Assembly: GCA_027596945.1 (NCBI GenBank)
Contig: JADGJH010000033.1
Coordinates: 1 to 39,443, forward strand
Length of the DNA: 39,443 nucleotides
DNA from: Physocladia obscura
Taxonomy: Eukaryota > Chytridiomycota > Chytridiomycetes > Chytridiales > Chytriomycetaceae
Direction of reading: 5' to 3'
Shown: positions 33,705 to 39,443 of the stretch, piece after piece
Layout: every line of letters starts with the position of its first letter
How positions within the stretch are numbered: the first letter of the stretch is position 1
Position numbers and translations under genes: made by a program
Notes under the pieces: model-generated
What the model was told of the DNA's origin: nothing
Databases searched by the model: none
The model's input: only the letters and a program-made list of their open reading frames with translations

Positions 33705-34583
33705 TATGAAAGAGGTGATGGAGTGTGTCAAAAAGAGAAGGATAGAATCTTCACAGAGCATGGGGAGACAAGGAGAGCGTGGCTAATAAACCAGTACCTT
33801 AAAGCACCAACAATGTTCATAGACAGGGCAAAACAACTCTATGCACACAAATATGGAGTCTCTATATCATCTTCTTCAATATTTGTGATATTGAAAGAAG
33901 CGAACTTGTTTTGGAAGGTCTTGGAAATGCAAGCTATTCAGATTTGTCAATCTGACATTGTTTGCTTTTGTCAAGAGTTGCTGGATTTGGATTGAAAGCT
34001 ACATAATTTGGTCTTCTTGGACAAAGTATCATTTGACAACAGACACATGCTTCAAAAGCGCGGTTGGTGGTTCAAGGGTGAACATCTCATTCTTTGCAGT
34101 GAATACAAACGGTTTCCAAGAGTTTCGCTACTGTACATGATTGGATTGAATGGTCTTCTTGATGTTCATCATACAGAAGGGACATTCACATGGGATCTTT
34201 TTATTGAATGTTGTCTTTGTACGGTCAATAGTCAACAAGCAATTAAAATGTATCCTGGTTGGAACTCTGTTTGGATCATGGATGGAGCAGCTATTCATTG
34301 TGACTCTGAGATTGTGAGTGCACTAAGATACTGTGGAATTAAAGTAATGTTTTTACCTCCATACTGCCCCTTCTTCAACGTAATAGAAATATTCTTTGGA
34401 ATGGTGAAGAAAAGGCTTCAAGTTATTTATCGTGCAAATGCATCCAAGGATCTCACTCTGATTGTTATGGAAGTCTTGAATGAGTTTTATCAGTATTCAT
34501 TTGAGGGATTTATAAAAAATGTGGATATTTTTGGAGCAGTTTTAATGCAGGACTTGCATTCAATATTCCATTGGCAGAAGTGA
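33705..34583 (+). pseudogene. Tc1/mariner-type DDE transposase with one in-frame stop
   Basis: A single frame is open across about 290 codons apart from TGA at 33993-33995. The N-terminal part has a helix-turn-helix-like segment (KYGVSISSSSIFVILKEANL). The catalytic domain shows the first Asp in LVFLDKVSFDN, the second Asp in VWIMDGAAIHCD and the third acidic residue in PFFNVIEIFF, preceded by FLPPYCPF. The catalytic triad is thus still readable, although the residue after the first Asp is Lys where relatives usually have Glu. The family mobilises DNA by cut-and-paste. Terminal inverted repeats were not found. Confidence 0.8.
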
Positions 34584-34629
34584 ATGGATTTGAAAGTGAT
34601 TGAGTGAACAGAATGTGGAAAAATAAACT

Positions 34630-35223
34630 TTATTGCAAATCATTTAAGTCATCTTCTTCATGATGTTCCAAGTCAAATTGATCCTCAACTTTCTTTCTAG
34701 CATTATTACTCAGTATATTTGACTGGGCATTGAGTGCAGCAGATCTATCTGGAAGCAATCTCCTGGAGCATTTTGCACTGTCTTGGGCACATTTATGCTG
34801 CTGACTTAGATCCTTGACATCATGCTCCAATTCTTCAAAAAAACTCTTTTCTATTGCAACTTGTTCTGCAAGATTTTCAATTGACACTCCAAATTCTTCC
34901 AGGTCAGTTTGATGGGCACTGTTTTCACCAAGAGCAATCTAATATTGATTTGAAAGATCTTGTAATGCACGGAACTCATCGACAGGTCTTGGACAAAAAT
35001 GTGAACTAAGCTCATATGGAGGACCTGCCTCAACAAGCTCTTCTAAATGAGTAAGTCTGTCCAAACAATGTTCAGCATACCAATTCCACGCAATGCTATA
35101 TACTTTAAATCAGCCTCCCCACTTCTCTTCCAATCTCCTTGTAAGGTTGGAGATTGCAAAATTTGTTGGAGCACCTGCATGATCAACAATTTGATGCTTA
35201 AGCAAACATTTCTCTACTTCAGT
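34630..35223 (-). pseudogene. Unidentified decayed coiled-coil gene, convergent with the transposase
   Basis: One minus-strand frame can be followed for about 198 codons with two internal stops (near 35110 and 34940). It contains AWNWYAEHCLDRLTHLEELV, ELSSHFCPRPVDEFRALQ and a C-terminal heptad-like, acidic segment (EKSFFEELEHDVKDLSQQH) ending NDLQ. The conserved frame through the stops shows it was once coding. I do not recognise it. It ends 46 bases from the end of the convergent transposase and may be the second gene of that element. Confidence 0.5.
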
Positions 35224-35706
35224 GTATGTTCTGTGGAACAGTGTGGGGTCCACACCCACTAAACACCAAAAAAAATACCCACCCCATATAAAATAGCTTG
35301 ATCAAAAAATAGGGAATATACCTAACTGCACAAACCACAGTGTTAGTAACAATTGTGCAACTGTCAGCACAATTAATATTTTTGTTGAGGTAATAGATGA
35401 TATAGTAGGCGTGATAGTAGATGAAATAGTAGATGAATAATAGCAGCAAAAGAAAGAAAGAGAGGTGTATGAAAAGGAAAAATGATAACTTAAATCAGCA
35501 GCCATTTCATCTTATGCTAAGTTAAAAACAGTCCAACTGAGCATTCCAAGTTTGCTTTGGTGCTTATGAAATGGTTGAGTACCAAGAGGCTTGGTAAGCA
35601 AGTTGGTAGTTTGCTCAGCAGTTTGATGCATTCAATGTTGGCTTGTTTCTTTTCAACAAGTTCATGAGGTAGGAATAGTATACATCAATGTATTTGGAGT
35701 GGTGAC

Positions 35707-37110
35707 TTAAGTTATCATTGTTGCATTTATGGTGGATTGGTTGTCTTTGTGAATAGTGAGAGGGAGTTGTAAAGGAATTTCAAGAGCGTCATAGAGTTGA
35801 ATAAAGGAGATTAAGTCATGGCCAAGTTCACAGATAACCACATATTCAGCTTCAGTTGAAGATTGGGGAGTTGTGACAGTAGATTTAGTTGAACACCATG
35901 CACCATTAGTCAAGAGGGCAACATAGCCAATTTGTGATTTTGATTTTGGATGAATATTGTAAGCAGCATCAGCATGTCCAGCAGGGGTAGTGTTGCCATC
36001 ACATAAATAAAAGATTTCATGATCAGCTGAATCATATACATAATGAAATACAAGCAGCAGGCTTTCCCAGTTTTCAACTGTTGGATTTGCAGAAGATGCA
36101 CTATGAAAACTAACAGCAGCTGCCAAGTTTGGCCAAGTAGAGACAGCAGCATAATTCTGGCACTAATTGCCTTAAAATATAATTCCTGTCAGGAAAAGGT
36201 GTATTTGGTTCCCAATTGTGCTCCAGACTTGATTTGTCTTTTATCCAGTTGCTCTTTTGTTGGATGTATTTTGAATGGTTTAGTTTGATAGACACTGGAA
36301 TTAAAACAAGTTGATTAATGAAATAGGGATAAAAAAGGTGAAAAATATCTTTCAGGTATTTACATTTGTGAATAAAGATACCTTTGTGTGAATTTCAACT
36401 TCAATTCCAAGAGCGTAAGAAATTCAGCCAAAATCACGTAGTTTGAAAGTAATTTCAATGTCTTTCAATGCTTGGTCAATCATTTCTTGGTGACAAAACA
36501 TGTTGAGATCATCAACATAGAGAGCAATATAAACAACCTTGTCACCAAATTTCTTAAAGAATACACAAGGATCAGTTTTGAGAACTATTCATACTAAACA
36601 AATCCAGTTTGTTTGAGACCATAGAGATCCTTGAGAAGCATCCAGACACGTCTAAAGCTATCATTATAACTAGGAGGCTGTTTCATGTAGACAGGAATCT
36701 TGAGTTCACCACTGAGACATGCATTGTTGATGTCAGCACAGCAAGCTTTCCAATCATTTAGTGCCGTCACTGCCAATAGCCACCAGAAAGTAGAAATGCA
36801 CATGACAGGAGAGTAGCTATGTTCAAAGTCTTCTCCAAATTGTTCCTGATAAAAAAGCTTAAAAACATTCAATAGCACCATCTGCATTATTTGATTTTAT
36901 AACCCCATTAAGAGCCAATAACATTTGCATCTTCAGAGCAAATAACATGTCAAAATGTATCCATTTTACCAAGTGCTTCCATTTCCAATTTTTCAGCAAA
37001 TTTCCATTGTTCATGGAATTCACCTGCTATTGCTTGGATCCAAGTTTTTGGGTCTTTTGGGATTTGTTCAGCTGGTAGTTCAAGTTTTAATTCATCAACA
37101 GTTTTATCAA
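35707..37110 (-). pseudogene. Copia reverse transcriptase and RNase H remnant
   Basis: Reverse transcriptase starts near 37080 (EALGKMDTF) and continues with DINNACLSGELKIPVYMKQPP and LLKDLYGLKQ. The catalytic YVDD box lies at 36519-36508, followed by ISYALGIEVE. RNase H follows, with the linker AVSFHSASSANPT, then GHADAAYN, SSTEAEYV and HKDNQSTI, so its acidic residues are still present. Several stops and frameshifts, for example after DFG and near 36900, make it inactive. Confidence 0.8.
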
Positions 37111-37959
37111 TAATTTTCAGTTAGTTGGTGACAATGGTTGAAAGTGCTATATAGTTGAAATATGTCATAGAAAACCATTCTAGTCCAAAATCAACAGTGT
37201 CATCTGAATCAAATTCAAATTTTGAATCAGAGAAAAATTCAGCTGTCAATTCAGCAGTGTTAATGATGTCTGGTATAGTTGGTATAGTTAAACGCAGTGG
37301 TTGAGGTGGTGGCAGAGGTGATGGTAGAATTTCAGATGTTGGTTGTGTAATTATAAATGCAGCTTTATTTCCAACAGAAGCGCGTGTTTTAGCAATAGAC
37401 TGTGATGTAGCCTAGAAAATAATTGCTAGAAAAGAAAGTAAAGGAAAAATACATGAGAACATGAATAATTGCATGAGAACAATTATAAATTGCTGAAAAG
37501 CAGTGCTAATTAAGTTGCACTTTCAGTAATTGCATGAGAAAAATTAAAGATTGTTTGCAAGCAGAGTATGAGAACACATATAAGGAAGGCCAATTCTCAA
37601 TTAGAAGAGAATTTTGGCCAACCATCATCACATCTCTTCATGTAATTTTAATAGAGCACAGGTGTCTCTGTGGTATTAAAAACAACAATGTAATTGGGTG
37701 AGGTGATGGATTGAAAAAGGAGATTGAGTTGAGAAAATTACCACATTTTTAGAAATGATAGATTTTCATATAGAGGTGTGGGGTTGGGGTACAGATTTTG
37801 GGCAAGAATCACTCAGAGCACTCAAAATTTCAGGATTCAGCGCTGCTGAAAAAAATCCCTGATTTGAGAAACAGCTTGAGAAACACCACAATTAATAGCA
37901 TCCAAATCAGTGTTGCAAGCACCAAATAGCTTGATCATGTTTTCAGTGTTTTTAAGAGG
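37111..37959. other. Internal copia-derived sequence between integrase and reverse transcriptase
   Basis: This corresponds to the variable linker of the element. Short readable fragments occur (such as LEWFSMTYFNYIALST), but no domain is supported. Confidence 0.4.
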
Positions 37960-38960
37960 TTGGTTATGAACACTAATGGGTCACTGTGGATAAAAGTTTG
38001 CGCAAAAAGCAGTGCCAGCAAGTTGATGCTTTAAAATGGCACCAGTTTTTGCATCAACAAACAGACCAATAGTGTTTAAATGACATCCAACATATATTGC
38101 TTCATGTTATTTAGGACCAAGTTTATAATCCAGGTCAAATTTTTCAAGATGACAGTAGGCAGCACACTCAAATGGTTTAATGTGAGCAACAAATGGGTGG
38201 TCACCTGAAAGATTCAATTGGTGAATTAATATTCCTTGACAAGATAGGCATAACATTTCGGATTTTTGAGGCATGACTCATTGCAGAATCTGATTGGTAA
38301 AAGATCATGAGTGGTGTTGTGTTTTTGCATAAACTTGAGACAGTCATTAGAGTCATGGCCAAAAGTGCAGTGGCACACTTCATGTTCATATAGTTCATAT
38401 AGTTCATATAGGGTCTTCCTAATGGCACATTCAAATTATTTCCAAGTTCATGCAATCCCATATTACTCTATTTGGTGGCAATCATTGAAACAAATTGTTT
38501 ACATAGTTGAGATAGATTGGGATTATCAGCAGTTGGTAAGAAGTGAAGATTTCTTCTTTTGAGAATCTGAAAGATTAGTTGAGGGCCAGATCTTGGAGTA
38601 AAGACATGGGATACCCAGCTAGGTTCATTATTTTCAGAGTAGTATGAAAATCCATCAGCTTCCAAGTCATTATCTAAGAGTGGTGCAGATTTCTGGAAAA
38701 TACAAGGCATCTTTGATGAAAAACCAGTCACCATTTGAAAGTTTCAGCATGATTGCCAACACCTACACATTTAAGATTATCATTAGCTGTGCGGATAAGT
38801 TGATTAAAAGGGCAAAATTTTGTAAAATAATTGACATTTTTAAAGATTGATTTTGTACATCCACAGTCCAGCATAATAAGCCAAAGTGTAGAATCAGCAG
38901 GAAAAATGTATTTTGGGGTGTAAAAGATGCTCAGTTTTGAAATACATGCAATTTCCAGTT
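37960..38960 (-). pseudogene. Copia protease, GAG-pre-integrase and integrase C-terminal remnants
   Basis: The protease motif is LWLIMLDCGCTKSIF near 38885-38840, where relatives have D-S-G-A. The GAG-pre-integrase block reads CHCTFGHDSNDCLKFM with HDLLPIRFCNESC around 38395-38270. After a stop the sequence passes directly to the integrase C-terminal block (HIKPFECAAYCHLEKF, then EAIYVGCH) near 38190-38080. The catalytic DDE core that should lie between them is missing, so the copy lost it by internal deletion. Confidence 0.7.
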
Positions 38961-39053
38961 AATAAGGATGGCCATTGTATTTTCCAAATTCTGGCTTGAT
39001 GGGTGGAAGTTTACCAAGTTCATAATCAGTAAGTATTTTAGAAGTAAAAAAGG

Positions 39054-39320
39054 TCATTGCTTGTTCATTCCAGTTGTGGTGGGAGCAGGTCGGCGCTGTG
39101 TCGAAAGTGCGCCGTGGGCGGCCGCTAGCTTTTCGATCGTATCGGCAACCGCTGGCCCCGTACATGCCAGGGCTGCCTCGAAGCGGCAGTTCCTGTTGCA
39201 TGCCTTGCAGTGAAGCTGGATTCGGCAGGCGCCTTTGGATCTGACTCGACCGCCGACGCCGTGATTGGTTAACGCTTTGGGGGCGCTGCAGTTGGGACAA
39301 ACGAGGTTCGCCTGCTCCAT
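39054..39320 (-). CDS. Zinc-ribbon protein fragment in a GC-rich block (possible transposase N-terminus)
   Basis: An 88-codon ORF contains LVCPNCSAPKALTNHG, then LHCKACNRNCRF, a four-cysteine zinc ribbon of the kind found at the N-terminus of several transposases. The codons are strongly GC-rich, unlike everything to the left. Its last codons and stop fall in the AT-rich flank, so the C-terminus is created by the junction and the gene is truncated. An overlapping frame upstream, to the window edge, is also open and Pro/Ala-rich, so the true N-terminus may be spliced or frameshifted. Identity is uncertain. Confidence 0.4.
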   Translation of the reverse strand: MEQANLVCPNCSAPKALTNHGVGGRVRSKGACRIQLHCKACNRNCRFEAALACTGPAVADTIEKLAAAHGALSTQRRPAPTTTGMNKQ

Positions 39321-39443
39321 CTGAAGCAGGCCAGCTCGAGTTTCTCGAACTGGATCAGGCTGGCAACAACCGGAGGGCCGCCGTCAGGATCGTGGGTGTT
39401 GGGTGCGCCTGGGGGCGCGAGGTTGGCTGTTGGGTTTTGCAGC
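39061..39443. other. GC-rich compositional island at the window end
   Basis: Composition changes within about 30 bases near 39060 from AT-rich copia remnant to markedly GC-rich sequence that persists to the end of the window. It could be a different mobile element, a transferred segment or an assembly chimera. Confidence 0.75.

Larger units (their letters stand above)
35600..39060 (-). mobile_element. Degenerate Ty1/copia LTR-retrotransposon, 5'-truncated
   Basis: On the minus strand the order protease, GAG-pre-integrase, integrase C-terminus, reverse transcriptase, RNase H is that of Ty1/copia. All parts carry stops and frameshifts. Gag and a zinc knuckle are absent, and the sequence stops being copia-like where the GC-rich block begins. 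I could not recognise LTRs at either end, so the limits are approximate. Confidence 0.8.

Noticed and set aside
33993..33995. TGA read as an amino acid (altered code)
   Set aside because: TGA is the genuine terminator of GFA1, ERG3 and the hydrolase; one TGA in a transposon relic is better explained by mutation.

Overview
This is a window from an intron-rich, AT-rich eukaryotic nuclear genome. I infer an early-diverging (probably chytrid-like) fungus. The grounds are a C-5 sterol desaturase, a GFA1-type aminotransferase, a fungal-style CSC1 channel and an Mpr1-like acetyltransferase, together with many short introns. I placed about 50 introns, 46 to 254 nt, nearly all GT-AG with two GC-AG. 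The taxonomic placement is inference; no marker here fixes it.

Housekeeping block 1 (159-9857). Four genes lie head to tail on the minus strand with only 47 to 78 nt between coding regions: a protein with two p27/ZNRD2-type zinc ribbons, an unrecognised multi-pass membrane protein, a syntaxin-like Qa-SNARE, and a PF04185-type phosphoesterase. A 307-bp divergent spacer separates them from a plus-strand CSC1/OSCA-type (DUF221) channel. From 9858 to 12227 there is AT-rich DNA with a diverged tandem duplication and one small possible ORF.

Housekeeping block 2 (12228-18948, minus). A 16-exon CFT1/CPSF160 gene (about 1604 aa) sits 20 nt downstream of the stop codon of a GNAT acetyltransferase gene.

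Decayed mobile DNA (about 19.8-22.3 kb). A broken B-family DNA polymerase of the Polinton/Maverick type is interrupted by a repeat that recurs at 26.5 kb.

Housekeeping block 3 (23324-31945, plus). It holds an ABHD4/5/Cld1-like hydrolase, a 10-N assembly gap, a transposon-degraded spacer, then GFA1 (chitin precursor synthesis) and ERG3 (sterol synthesis).

Transposon graveyard (31.9-39.4 kb). It contains small hairpins and 24-bp tandem repeats, a Tc1/mariner-type DDE transposase with one in-frame stop, two unidentified decayed minus-strand genes, and a 5'-truncated Ty1/copia element that has lost its integrase core. An abrupt change to GC-rich sequence near 39.06 kb carries a zinc-ribbon ORF.

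I do not see a clearly new multi-gene system. The most useful leads are the extreme gene packing with poly(A) hexamers overlapping stop codons, the anomalous splice site in the CSC1 gene, the GC-AG introns, the orphan membrane protein, the dispersed repeat family, and the GC-rich junction at the right end.
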